From: Lysobacterales bacterium
GTDB taxonomy: Bacteria > Pseudomonadota > Gammaproteobacteria > Xanthomonadales > Rhodanobacteraceae
NCBI GenBank assembly: GCA_021324945.1
Contig: JAJPID010000065.1
Span: 1-64,000 of the forward strand
DNA length: 64,000 bases
Direction: 5' to 3'
Shown here piece by piece: positions 9,100-19,500 of this stretch (positions are counted from its first letter, which is position 1; the number at the start of each line of letters is the position of its first letter). Below the pieces are notes generated by a model that was given only the letters and a program-made list of their open reading frames with translations, had not been told where the DNA came from and made no database searches. Position numbers and translations under genes: made by a program.

Positions 9100-9987
9100 A
9101 TGGCCACCAGAATCCTCAAACTCGCGCTGCTGCAGGAGCGCGATCGCGGCAGCGCAGCGCTGAACCTCGATGCCATCGAATCTGGCCTGCGCGAAGCGAA
9201 GGCCGTTGGTGCGCAGCTGGTGCTGCTGCAGGAACTGCACAACGGCCCGTACTTTTGCCAGCACGAGCACGTGGGCGAATTCGATCGCGCCGAATCGATC
9301 CCTGGCGAATCGAGCGAACGCGTCGGCCGGCTCGCGGAAGAACTGCAACTCGTCGTGGTCGCCTCGATCTTTGAGCGCCGAACTGCCGGCATTTACCACA
9401 ACACTGCGGTTGTTTTTGATCGTTCGCCAAAAATCGCCGGCACTTATAGAAAGATGCACATCCCCGATGATCCTGCCTACTATGAAAAGTTTTACTTCAC
9501 GCCTGGCGACCTCGGGTTCAATCCGATACAGACGTCGATCGGCAAGCTCGGCGTACTGGTGTGCTGGGATCAGTGGTATCCCGAAGCGGCGCGACTGATG
9601 GCGCTGGCGGGTGCGGAAATCCTGTTGTATCCGACCGCGATCGGTTGGGATCCGTCCGATACACAAGCCGAAAAGGATCGGCAGCGCGACGCGTGGATCA
9701 CCGTGCAGCGCGGGCACGCGATCGCCAACGGCGTGCCGCTGGCCGCGTGCAATCGCGTCGGTTTCGAACCCGCGCCGGACGGCGGCCGCGGCATCCACTT
9801 CTGGGGTTCCAGTTTCGTCGCGGGCCCACAAGGTGAGCTTTTGCGCCAAGCCAACGACGACAGCCGCGAACTGTTGATCGCCGACATCGACATGGCGCGC
9901 AGCGAAGACGTGCGACGCATCTGGCCGTTCCTGCGCGACCGGCGCATCGATGCGTACGGTGATTTGCTGAAACGGTTCAGAGACTGA
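9100..9987 (+). CDS. aguB: N-carbamoylputrescine amidase
   Basis: A nitrilase-superfamily amidase that turns N-carbamoylputrescine into putrescine, CO2 and ammonia. The Glu-Lys-Cys triad is visible: E in LVLLQELHNGPYF, K in AGTYRKMHIPDD, C in LGVLVCWDQWYPEAARL. The 295-residue length is typical, and the C-terminal part has GWDPSDTQAEKDRQRDAW and FVAGPQGE. The ATG at 9100 gives the usual MATRILKLALLQ opening; nine more upstream codons are open but not family-like. It completes the pathway begun by aguA. Confidence 0.95.
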   Translation: MATRILKLALLQERDRGSAALNLDAIESGLREAKAVGAQLVLLQELHNGPYFCQHEHVGEFDRAESIPGESSERVGRLAEELQLVVVASIFERRTAGIYHNTAVVFDRSPKIAGTYRKMHIPDDPAYYEKFYFTPGDLGFNPIQTSIGKLGVLVCWDQWYPEAARLMALAGAEILLYPTAIGWDPSDTQAEKDRQRDAWITVQRGHAIANGVPLAACNRVGFEPAPDGGRGIHFWGSSFVAGPQGELLRQANDDSRELLIADIDMARSEDVRRIWPFLRDRRIDAYGDLLKRFRD

Positions 9988-9991
9988 TCCG

Positions 9992-11215
9992 TTGAACGCG
10001 CAACCCGATTCACCCGACGATCCGCTGCACGAACAGCCGCTGGCGCGCGTCACGCGCAACGGCGTGGAATACGTGCTGCTGGGCACCGCGCATGTGTCGC
10101 GCGCGTCGGTCGCCGTCGTGCGCGCGCTGATCGAGCGCGAAGCATTCGATGCGATCGCGGTGGAACTGTGCGAATCGCGCGCGCAAGGCATGCGCGATCC
10201 CGATGCGCTGGCGAAAATGGATTTGTTTCAGGTGATCCGCACCGGCAAGGCCGGTATGGTGTTCGCATCATTGGCCCTGTCGTCGTTCCAGCGCCGCATC
10301 GCCGAGCAATACGGTATCGAGCCCGGCGCTGAAATGCGCGCGGCGATGGATGGCGCGAGCGAGCGCAACCTGCCGCTGTGGCTGGTGGATCGCGAAATCG
10401 GGATCACGCTCAATCACGCGTATCGGGGCGTGCGCTTCCGCGACCGCATGGCGATCCTGGCAGGTTTGGGCGGCAGTCTGTTCGCGCGAGAGGAAATCGG
10501 CGAGGAAGAAATCGAGAAACTGAAGCAGGGCGACATCCTGGAAAGCGCGTTCGGCGAATTCGCGCGCCAGTCCACGCCGCTCTACAACGCGCTGATCGGC
10601 GAGCGCGATGCCTTCATGGCTGCGCGGTTGCGGCAGAAATCCGCGCAGACGCCGAATGCGAAACGCGTACTCGTGGTGATCGGCGCGGGCCATCTCGCAG
10701 GACTGCAACGGCAAATTCTGGAACAGGAGACGCCGCCGCACATCCTGCTGGAACCGCTCAACGCCAAGCTGCCATCACCGCGCTGGCCTAAATGGTTCGC
10801 GATCGGCGTGATGCTGGCGATCTTCGTGGCGATCGGCATCATCTTCTATCGCAGCCCCGCGATGGGATGGGCCGCACTGCGCGACTGGGCGATCTATACG
10901 GGCGTATTGAGCGCGCTCGGCGCAACAATCGCCGGCGTGCATCCGCTCTCGATCCTGGTCGCGGCGATCGTCGGGCCGCTGAAACCGATTCGCCCGCCCG
11001 GACTCTCTTCGGGCGTGTTCTCGGGCATGACTGAAGTCTGGTTGCGCAAACCACGCGTAGCCGATTTCCAGAAACTGCGCGACGACTTGTTGCACTTCAG
11101 CGGCTGGTGGCGCAACCGCGTCGCCCGCACGCTGTTGGTGTTCATGCTGACCAATCTCGGCACGATCGCCGGCGAGTATCTGGCAGGCATCCGAATTTTC
11201 AGCCGTCTGTTTTGA
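9992..11215 (+). CDS. TraB-family membrane protein
   Basis: A 407-residue protein of the TraB/PrgY family. The N-terminal domain has the hallmark GTAHVSRASVAVVRALIE and DAIAVELCESR, with VIGAGHLAGLQRQI near residue 228. The last third is membrane-embedded, with hydrophobic segments near 265-285, 295-345 and the C-terminus. Bacterial members are poorly understood; the enterococcal and TIKI relatives act as peptidase-like or pheromone-shutdown factors. The start is a TTG four bases after aguB; the next in-frame ATG would cut into the domain. The tight spacing suggests cotranscription with aguAB. Confidence 0.85.
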   Translation: MNAQPDSPDDPLHEQPLARVTRNGVEYVLLGTAHVSRASVAVVRALIEREAFDAIAVELCESRAQGMRDPDALAKMDLFQVIRTGKAGMVFASLALSSFQRRIAEQYGIEPGAEMRAAMDGASERNLPLWLVDREIGITLNHAYRGVRFRDRMAILAGLGGSLFAREEIGEEEIEKLKQGDILESAFGEFARQSTPLYNALIGERDAFMAARLRQKSAQTPNAKRVLVVIGAGHLAGLQRQILEQETPPHILLEPLNAKLPSPRWPKWFAIGVMLAIFVAIGIIFYRSPAMGWAALRDWAIYTGVLSALGATIAGVHPLSILVAAIVGPLKPIRPPGLSSGVFSGMTEVWLRKPRVADFQKLRDDLLHFSGWWRNRVARTLLVFMLTNLGTIAGEYLAGIRIFSRLF

Positions 11216-11308
11216 AGGCGCCGCGGTTCACGCGACCCCTGTTCTTTCACGATGCGAAGGCAGGCTGAAAACCGGCGCGATCCGGCCTGCATCACACGCT
11301 CGCGTGCC

Positions 11309-12349
11309 TCACAACTTTCCGATCGCCAGTTGCACCAGCAGGCTGCAGATCGATACCGCCGCCCATACGCCGAGTCCGAGCAGGATCGGGCGATGGCCGG
11401 TGGCCGCCATCCGCCGTAGGTCGGCAGACAAGCCGATCGCGGTGAGCGCGACGATGATCATGAAACCCGCGGCGAACTGGATCGACACTTGCAGCGAAGC
11501 CGGAACCAGGCCAGCGGTGCGCAGCGCCGAGGCCGCCAGAAACCACAGGATGAACCAGGGGAAGATGCGACGCATACTGAAACCGCCAGCAGCGCCGCCC
11601 TGCTTCGCCGCGCGCTTCGCGCGCCATGCCACAGCCAATGCGAGCGCAAGACACACCGGAATGATCAACGTCGCGCGCGTCAGCTTGACGATGGTGGCGA
11701 AGTCCCCGGCGGCGTGGCTGTAACTGTAGCCGGCGGCGATAACCGACGAAGTGTCGTTGATCGCGGTACCGGCCCAAAGGCCGAAGCCAAGATCGGAAAG
11801 ATGCAACAGATGCCCCAGCAGCGGGAACAGCAGCACCGCGACCACGTTGAACAGGAAGATGGTGGATATCGCGAACGCGGTATCGTGATCGTCGGGCCGC
11901 ACGATTGTCGTCACCGCTGCGATGGCCGAACCGCCGCAGATCGCGGTGCCTACGCCGATCAGCAGTTGCAGCTTGCCATGCACCTTCAATGCGCGGCCCA
12001 ACAACAGCGCGCTCGCGAAGGCGGCCGCGGTCGTCGCCAGCGTCACCGACAGCGATTGCAGTCCGGTTTTCGCCACCTGCGTCAGGCTCAAGCCAAAGCC
12101 CAGCGCGACGATCGACCACTGCAATACCTCTCTGCCGCCGAAGCGGATACCGGGTACGAACACCGCCCCCGGTTTGAACAGGTTGCGCACGAGAATGCCC
12201 AGCACGATGCCGAACACCGGGCCGCCGACGAGCGGCAGCCAGCGTCCGAACTGCCATGCGACCAACGCGAGACCGACGGCGAGCAGCAATCCGGGCACGA
12301 GGCTGCGGTGGTGATGCGGAACGACGGCAGGCGCGAGGATGGCGTTCAT
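11309..12349 (-). CDS. yeiH: YeiH family putative sulfate exporter
   Basis: A polytopic inner-membrane protein of about 346 residues in the Cons_hypoth698/YeiH family, often annotated as a sulfate exporter. Visible family signatures include PVFGIVLGILVRN, the LIGVGTAICGGSAIAAV stretch, AINDTSSVIAAGYSYS and a C-terminal GLSADLRRMAATGHRP. About ten membrane segments can be drawn. Starts at 12349 or 12355 are both possible (MPMNAIL). It is divergent from a LysR regulator, the same arrangement as yeiE-yeiH in enterobacteria, which points to direct control. Confidence 0.87.
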   Translation of the reverse strand: MNAILAPAVVPHHHRSLVPGLLLAVGLALVAWQFGRWLPLVGGPVFGIVLGILVRNLFKPGAVFVPGIRFGGREVLQWSIVALGFGLSLTQVAKTGLQSLSVTLATTAAAFASALLLGRALKVHGKLQLLIGVGTAICGGSAIAAVTTIVRPDDHDTAFAISTIFLFNVVAVLLFPLLGHLLHLSDLGFGLWAGTAINDTSSVIAAGYSYSHAAGDFATIVKLTRATLIIPVCLALALAVAWRAKRAAKQGGAAGGFSMRRIFPWFILWFLAASALRTAGLVPASLQVSIQFAAGFMIIVALTAIGLSADLRRMAATGHRPILLGLGVWAAVSICSLLVQLAIGKL

Positions 12350-12415
12350 GGGCATGCACTTCTGGAAAGTGCGGACATTGTGCAACCGACCATGCATCAA
12401 TAGAACTTCTTATTT

Positions 12416-12432
12416 CTTATTTGATGTATAAG
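12416..12432. promoter_or_regulatory. Likely LysR operator between yeiH and lysR
   Basis: The 91-base divergent intergenic region is unusually AT-rich and holds a perfect inverted repeat CTTAT-N7-ATAAG, close to the LysR T-N11-A consensus. A second, smaller dyad TTGA-TGA-TCAA overlaps the start codon at 12438-12448. The site ends nine bases before the LysR ATG, in line with autoregulation and control of yeiH. Confidence 0.55.
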
Positions 12433-12440
12433 TATTGTTG

Positions 12441-13331
12441 ATGATCAACGTCAGTCCGCGCCAGCTTGAAGTGTTCGTGCAGATCGCCCTGCACGGCAGC
12501 GTGCGCGCTGCCGCCGAACGCCTGCATCTGACCCAGCCCGCCGCGAGCATGGCGTTGGCCGAAATGGAGCGACAGCTCAACGCCAGAGTCTTCGAACGCA
12601 ATCGCGGCCGGCTGCATTTGAACGCGCGTGGCCGCGAGTTGTTGCCGCTGGCGCGGGAACTGCTGGAGCGCTACGCCGAATTCGGCCGGCGCGGCGGCGG
12701 CGAAGACGGCGCGCTTTCCGGCGAGCTGCGCATCGGCGCCAGCAACACGGTCGGCAACTATCGCGTGGGCGAGCTGCTGGGGCCGTTCGTGCGCGCGCAT
12801 CCGCAGGTCGCGGTGCGGCTGCGCGTGACCAACACCGAAACGATCGCCGCGGCGATGCTCGATCACGCCCTCGACATCGCGTGCGTCGAGGGTCATGTGG
12901 CGCACTCGTCGTTGGAAGTGCGCGCATGGCGCGAGGATCGTCTGGTCGTCTGCGCTTCGCCTGAGCATCCGCTGGCGCGTAGGCGCAGGCTCAAAGCCGC
13001 CGATTTCGCCGGCGCGCGCTGGATCCTGCGCGAGTCCGGGTCGGCCACACGCAGCCTCACCGAACGTGCGCTGTCGAAACTGCCGCCCGGCGAAACCGTG
13101 CTGGAACTGGATCAGACCGAGGCGATCAAGCAGGCGGTGATCGCCTGTCTCGGCATCGCATGCCTACCGGAGGTGGCCGTCGCGGAGGCGGTGGCGGCGG
13201 GGAAATTGCGGACGCTGAAAACCGGATTCCTCGATCTGCGGCGGACGCTTTCGCTGCTGCTGCACCGGCAGCGCTATCGCGGCGCGCTGACGCAGGCATT
13301 CCTCGCCGCAGTTACCGCGCGGCGGCGTTGA
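12441..13331 (+). CDS. LysR-family transcriptional regulator (YeiE/CysB-like)
   Basis: A 296-residue LysR regulator. The N-terminal winged helix-turn-helix runs over residues 1-60 (SPRQLEVFVQIALHGSVRAAAERLHLTQPAASMALAEME) and is followed by a periplasmic-binding-protein-like effector domain with ELRIGASNTVGNYRVGELLGPF. The effector domain also resembles CysB/YeiE members, which sense sulfite or sulfur metabolites. I use the ATG at 12441; a TTG six bases earlier is possible. Its divergent partner is yeiH. Confidence 0.9.
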   Translation: MINVSPRQLEVFVQIALHGSVRAAAERLHLTQPAASMALAEMERQLNARVFERNRGRLHLNARGRELLPLARELLERYAEFGRRGGGEDGALSGELRIGASNTVGNYRVGELLGPFVRAHPQVAVRLRVTNTETIAAAMLDHALDIACVEGHVAHSSLEVRAWREDRLVVCASPEHPLARRRRLKAADFAGARWILRESGSATRSLTERALSKLPPGETVLELDQTEAIKQAVIACLGIACLPEVAVAEAVAAGKLRTLKTGFLDLRRTLSLLLHRQRYRGALTQAFLAAVTARRR

Positions 13332-13376
13332 AACCGTACGCGCACTCACGCAGTGGACACGTCGCGGCCGTTCCGG

Positions 13377-16300
13377 CTATTTCGCCGCATCGATCACGAT
13401 CGTAGCGGCGAGCGCCGGCGCGCGGCCCGCTTGTCTCGGGCCGCGTCGCACCACGCCCGCTTTCGCATCCCTTAACACGCGCCGCATCGCCATACGCGCG
13501 TCATCCAGCAACGCATAGATCACCGGCAAGGCCAATAGTGTGACGATGGTGGAAAACAGCAGGCCACCGGCGATGGCGCGCGCCATCGGCGAATACGGCG
13601 GGCCATCGCCGCCGAGCTGGGCGTCGGTGAGGCACAGCGGCAGCATGCCGAGAATCGCCGTGCCCATCGTCATCAGAATCGGGCGCAGACGTTCGGTGGC
13701 ACCGGCGATCAACGCCTGCGTACGCGCCATGCCGCCGTGCCGCAACGTGTTGATGTGCACGATCATCACGATGCCGTTGCTCACCACCACGCCCATCAAT
13801 ATCAATATGCCGATCGCGGCCATGATCGAGAACGTGGTGCCGCTGATCCAGAACAGCCAGAACACGCCCAGCACCGAGAACACGAATGTCGTGAGGATCG
13901 CGGCCGGAAAGATCAGCGACTCGAACATGCAGCACATCACCACATATACCAGCACCAGTGCGATCAGCGTATTGAACAACATCTGGTTGCCGGCCTGCTG
14001 CGCGTCATCGAAGTTGTCGCCGAACGCCCAGGAGTAGCCCGGCGGCAGCGTGACCGCCTTCATCGCGTTGGTGATGTCCTTGCGCGCGTCTTCGGTGGTC
14101 TTGCCGTCGGCGAGATTGGCCTGGATCGATACCGTGGTCTGACGATTGGTGCGATCGATGCTGCTGGCGATCGGATGCGTTTCCACACGCACCATCGACA
14201 GCAAGGGGATCTGCGTGCCATCGTCGCGGCGCAATGAATAATCCGAGAGATCGTCGATGCTCTGCGCGTCGGCGTTGCGGAAGCGCAGCCAAACCGGCAC
14301 CTCGCGGTCGCCGCGATGGAATTCCGACAGCGGCATGCCGCGCAGCGCGACACCAAGGTAATCGCCGACCTGCTGCGCGTCGAAGCCGTACAGTTTGGCG
14401 CGCACGCGATCCACGTGCACCGCGACTTCGCGGTCGCCACTGCGATCGGACGTATGCACGTCGCGCAACGACGGCAGCCGCGACAGCACCGGAATCAGGG
14501 TGTCCGAGAGCTGTTGCAGTCGCGTTGTGGAATCGCCGCGCAATGAAACTTCCACAGGCGCATTGCCGTTGTTCTGCTGATCGAAACTCACCGAGCCGAT
14601 CGCGATTTTCGGCAGACCCTTGCGGATGTCTTCCATGATCTCCCTGGAGTCACGGTGCGCGTCACGGCCTTCGGTCAAGACGATTTCGGTGTGGTTGCCA
14701 CCGTTGTTGTTGGTTTCGGCGTAGTAGGTATAGACCGATTTGATCTCCAGTTGCTTCGCATGATCCAGTAGCCAGGTGTCGATCTTGTGCACGGCCGGCG
14801 CCTGCTGCGCCAGCCGGTACTGGCCGTTGAGCTGCCAGTTCAACGACAGATGCCGCGACTCCGATTGCGCGAACATGTCCACCTTCATGTGCGTCATCGG
14901 CCAGTAGCTCGCCACCATCAGGGCGAACACGAATGCCATGCTCCAGCGCCGGTGCGCGAGCGTCCACGCCACCACGCGGGCGTAGCGCTCGCGCAAGCGC
15001 GAGATCAACGTGCGGCGGTTGAGGAATTTCGGCGGCGGCAGTTTCGCCGAGAGCATCGGTACCACGCTCACCGCCACCAGCCACGAGGCGATATGGGCGA
15101 TCGCCATGGTGATCGCCACCTGCACCAGGAAAATGCTGATCTGGTTGCGCTCGCCGAACAGATTCGGCAGGAACACGATCACCGAAGTGAGCGTGCCGGC
15201 GGCGATCGCGATGCCGACCGCCTGCGTCCCGGCGACCGCGCAATACCATGGCTTGTCAGGATATTTCTCGCGGTACTGGTAGATGCTCTCCACCACTACC
15301 ACCGCGTTGTCCACCAGCATGCCGACCGCCAGTAGCAGGCCCATCATCGAGAGGATGTTGAGACTGATGCCGAAGAAATACATGCAGCCCAGCGTGATCA
15401 CCATACACACCGGGATTGCCAGTGACACCATCAGCGTGGACGGCCAGTCGCGCAGGAAGAAATACAGCACCAGCACCGACAGGATCACGCCGATCAGTCC
15501 CGCTTCGCCCAGTTCGCGCAGCGACGAGGTCACGCCCTTAGCCGAATCCTGCAGCGCATACACGTTGATGCCCTGCATCTCGGGATCGTTGCGCACGCCA
15601 TCCACGTATTTCGTCACCGCCGAACCGACCTGCACCAGGTTGGCGTTGCGCTCCTTGTAGATGTCCACGCCGATCGCGGGCTTGCCATTCAACTCGCGCG
15701 CGAAATCCATCTTCTGCGGCCGCAAGGTGACGTTCGCGATGTCGCCGAGTTTCAAGCCCTGCGAATTCACCGGCAACGCGCGGATGTCGTCCAACTCGCG
15801 CCACTGTCCTTGCGGCTGCACGCGCCAACGCAAGCCACCGTCAGTGACTTCGCCCGCCGAGAGCGAGAAATTGGCCTGCTTCAGGCGCTGGTACAACTGG
15901 TTGAGGCCGATGCCGTGCGCGGCCAGCCGCTCGGCGGACAGTTCGATCTGCACTTCCGGCGCCGAAACGCCATTGATGTCGACGCGAGCCACGCCGGGAA
16001 TGCGCTCCAGCGGTCGCTTCAGTTCGCGGTCCAACAACGTATACGCGTTGGAGAGATTGCGGTTGGAGGCGATGCGCAGTTGCAGGATCGGCTGATCGGA
16101 AGTGGAAAACTTCTGCACGGTGTAGCGCTGCAGGTCGGAAGGCAGATCGGCGCGAATCGCGTCGATCCTCTCCCGCGCCTGCACGGCTTTCACCGCGACA
16201 TTCTCGCCCCACTTGAACTCCATGAAGATCTGCGCCCCGTCCGCGCGGGAAGTCGATTGCATCTTCTGGATGCCCGGCAGCGCGGCCAGCGCGTCCTCCA

Positions 16301-16526
16301 CCGGGCGCGTGAGGGTGCGCTCGACTTCCGCGGGCGTAGAACCGACATAGGGAATGTCCACCAGCAGGAACGGCACGTCCAGCGTGGGAAACAATTCCAG
16401 CGGCAGGCGAAAGGCTGCGATCGCGCCGATCACGAACAACGAAACGAAGAACATTACCGTAGTGACCGGCCGTTTCAGGCTCAACTCGGCGATGCCTCCG
16501 CTGCGGCTGACGGGCGTCTCGCTCAT
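13377..16526 (-). CDS. RND efflux permease (second of pair)
   Basis: A 1049-residue inner-membrane proton-drug antiporter of the AcrB/HAE family. It begins with cytoplasmic ISELSL-like residues and the first membrane helix (RPVTTVMFFVSLFVIGAIAAF), has the PVEDALAALPGIQKMQSTS pore region, the GMLVDNAVVVVESIYQYRE segment of TM4 with its proton-relay Asp, and GVVVSNGIVMIVHIN of TM10. The start ATG at 16526 overlaps the stop of the upstream permease (ATGA), so translation is coupled. A 24-codon upstream extension exists but is only the shadow of the preceding gene. With one fusion protein and two permeases the operon resembles mdtABC in layout, suggesting a mixed trimer. No outer-membrane channel is encoded nearby. 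Confidence 0.95.
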   Translation of the reverse strand: MSETPVSRSGGIAELSLKRPVTTVMFFVSLFVIGAIAAFRLPLELFPTLDVPFLLVDIPYVGSTPAEVERTLTRPVEDALAALPGIQKMQSTSRADGAQIFMEFKWGENVAVKAVQARERIDAIRADLPSDLQRYTVQKFSTSDQPILQLRIASNRNLSNAYTLLDRELKRPLERIPGVARVDINGVSAPEVQIELSAERLAAHGIGLNQLYQRLKQANFSLSAGEVTDGGLRWRVQPQGQWRELDDIRALPVNSQGLKLGDIANVTLRPQKMDFARELNGKPAIGVDIYKERNANLVQVGSAVTKYVDGVRNDPEMQGINVYALQDSAKGVTSSLRELGEAGLIGVILSVLVLYFFLRDWPSTLMVSLAIPVCMVITLGCMYFFGISLNILSMMGLLLAVGMLVDNAVVVVESIYQYREKYPDKPWYCAVAGTQAVGIAIAAGTLTSVIVFLPNLFGERNQISIFLVQVAITMAIAHIASWLVAVSVVPMLSAKLPPPKFLNRRTLISRLRERYARVVAWTLAHRRWSMAFVFALMVASYWPMTHMKVDMFAQSESRHLSLNWQLNGQYRLAQQAPAVHKIDTWLLDHAKQLEIKSVYTYYAETNNNGGNHTEIVLTEGRDAHRDSREIMEDIRKGLPKIAIGSVSFDQQNNGNAPVEVSLRGDSTTRLQQLSDTLIPVLSRLPSLRDVHTSDRSGDREVAVHVDRVRAKLYGFDAQQVGDYLGVALRGMPLSEFHRGDREVPVWLRFRNADAQSIDDLSDYSLRRDDGTQIPLLSMVRVETHPIASSIDRTNRQTTVSIQANLADGKTTEDARKDITNAMKAVTLPPGYSWAFGDNFDDAQQAGNQMLFNTLIALVLVYVVMCCMFESLIFPAAILTTFVFSVLGVFWLFWISGTTFSIMAAIGILILMGVVVSNGIVMIVHINTLRHGGMARTQALIAGATERLRPILMTMGTAILGMLPLCLTDAQLGGDGPPYSPMARAIAGGLLFSTIVTLLALPVIYALLDDARMAMRRVLRDAKAGVVRRGPRQAGRAPALAATIVIDAAK

Positions 16527-19500
16527 GCGGGCTCCGCGTCGGCGGCAAGACGCGCGGCGATCCTGGCCCGGCGGCGCTCGCCGCGCGCGACGTACCAAGC
16601 GTCGTCGCGGCGATCGAGCAGGTCATAGACGACCGGGATTACCACCAGCGTCAGCAGCGTGGAAACCGCCAGACCACCCATCACCGTGATCGCCATCGGC
16701 GCACGCACTTCGGAACCTGCGCCAAGGCCGATCGCCAGCGGCAGGAATCCGAACAGCGTGGCCAATGTCGTCATCGAGATCGGACGCAGGCGCGATTCGG
16801 CCGCGGCGCAGATTGCTTCGCGCTTGGAGAGGCCTTCCTCGCGCAACTGATTGACGCGGTCGATCAGGATGATCGCGTTCTTTACCACGATTCCGACCAG
16901 CATGATCAGGCCGATGAACACCACCACTGAAAGCGTGGAACCGGTGAGTTTCAATGCCAGCACCGCGCCGACCATCGCCAGCGGCACCGAGAACATGATC
17001 ACGAAGGGATGCAGCAGCGATTCGAATTGGGATGCCATCACCAGATACACCATGAAGAGCGCGAGGCCCAGCGCGAACAGCATCGAACGCACGGACTCGG
17101 ACAGATCCGCGCCCTGTCCGCCGATCTGCACCGTGACCCCGGCGGCCAGTGGATTGGCATTGACGAGGTTGCGCACTTCTTTTATCGCGCTGCCGAGATC
17201 GCCGTGCGCCGGGGATGCAGAAACGATCGCCACGCGTTCCTGTCCGATGCGATGGATTTCCGCCGGCCCTTCCGTTGCGATCACGTCAGCGACCGAAGAC
17301 AGTCGCACCGGCGTGTCCAGACCGGGAGAAGGCGTTGCCGCCGGCGGAACGCCGGTGTTCGCGGTATTCGAGCCGTTGCCGGTGTTTGCCAAACCGCTGT
17401 TCGAACCCTCACCGCCGTCGTCGGTTTGCGCCGTGTTGGCGCCGGCGTTTCCCGCGGCATTGGCCGGGATGTAACCCACGATCAGATTGCGCACGGCATC
17501 CACGCTGTCGCGGTCGCTTTCCTGCGCGCGCACCAGCACGTCGATCTTGCGGTCGCGAAAGTCGTAGCGCGTCGCGACCTCGCCCTTGACCTTGCGCACC
17601 ACGCGATCGGCGATGTCGCGCGTAGTGAGTCCCAGCGCGGCCGCACGCGCAGCGTCGAAGCGGATGGCGATTTCCGGATAACCGCCGGCGACCGTCGATT
17701 TCACGTCAGTGAAATCGCCCGAGGTCTGCATCAGGGAGGCGAGCTTGCGTCCGGCTTGCGTCAGCGCATCCAGGTCATAGCCGCGCAATTCGACTTCCAG
17801 CGGCGCGCTCGATGAAAACAACTCCGGCCGCGAAAACTTGGCGGTGACGCCGGGATATTGCGTCAAGGCCGCGCGCAGACGCTGCGTTTCCGCGGCTTCG
17901 CCGTCCGCACCGGCATCGGTTTTCAACGTGACGTCCAAGCGCGCGATGTTCTCGCCGGATTCGGTGGGGTTGGCGTCCAGCCGCGTGCCCACGCCCGCCA
18001 CGCCGTAGATCGAAGCCACCCCCGGATCGTGCGCGTGCGCTTGCGAGATGTCGTGCACCAATGCATCCGTGCGCGACAGCGGCGTGCCGGGCGGCAGCGT
18101 CGCCACGACATCGAAGCGGTGCTGCGCGAGCTGCGGAATCAGATCGAGCCCGAGCGTCGGCACCAAGGCCAGCGCAATCGCGAACGCGACCGCGGCGAAG
18201 CCCAGCACGCGCCAGGGATGGCGCAGCGCGTTCGGCAGCGCGCGGTGATAGAAGCGCGCGGCGCGTTCGTAGGGGATCATCACGCCCTGCCCGATAAAGC
18301 GCAGTACGCGCCCGAGTCCGGCGCCGATCATCCGGAACAGGCCGAAGCCGCTCCATGCGACCGCGCGCGGCAGCACGCCGATACGCGAACGCGGCTTGTC
18401 CTGCTCGTATTCCTCGCGATAGGCCAGCGGTGCGCGGCCTTGCAACGAGGCCAGCATCGGGATCAATGTCATCGCGACGATCAGCGAAATCAGCATCGCG
18501 AAAGTGACCGTCAGTGCCTGATCGCGGAACAGTTGTCCGGCAATGCCCTGCACGAACACCAGCGGCAGGAATACCGCGACGGTCGTCAACGTGGATGCGG
18601 TCACCGCCATGCCGACTTCGGAAGCACCGGCCACCGCGGCCCGCACGATGCCCATCCCCGCTTCGCGTTTGCGCGCGATGTTCTCCAGTACCACGATCGA
18701 ATCATCCACCACCATGCCGGTGGCAAGCGCCAGACCGCCCAGAGACATCACGTTGAGCGACAGGCCGAAGCGGTCCATGAAGAAGAAGGTCGCGATCAAG
18801 GACACCGGCAGCGACAGCGAGACGATGAAGGTGCTGCGCGCATGGCGCAGGAAGAAGAAGATCACCAGGATCGCCAGCACGCCGCCGAGCAGCGCGTCGT
18901 TGCGCACTTCGGACAAGGCGTCGCGGATGAAAGTGGATTGATCTTCCAGCACCGTGAGCTTGGCGCCGGCCGGCAGGCTGTCGCTTAGTTTGTCCAGTTC
19001 CGCGTGCACCGCATTCGCAACGGCCACCGTGTTGGCGTCGCCCTGCTTGTACACGGCAAGCTCGATCGCCTCGCGGCCGTCCACGCGGATCACGCCGTCG
19101 CGTTCCTTGTAACCCTGATAGACCTGCGCGACGTCCTTCAAACGGATCGGCACGCCATTGGCGTCCACCTTGATCAGCGTGTCGCGCATCTGTTGCAGGT
19201 TGGTGAACTGGTTGAGCGTGCGCACCAGATAGCGCTGCGAGCCCTGATCAATGCTGCCGCCGGAGATATTGACGTTCTCGTTCTTCAGGCGCGTGATCAC
19301 GGTGTTGATGTCGATGCCGAGCTGCGCCAGCTTGTGCTGGTCGACTGCGACTTCGATTTCGTCTTCCAGACCGCCGCCGACTTTCACCGCCGCCACGCCG
19401 GCGACGGGTTCCAGGCGCTTCTGCAATTCGTTGTCGGCGAAACGGCGCAGGCGTTTCAGAGCGGCCGGATCGGCGTCGTTCGCTTGCGTCGAAGTCAACC

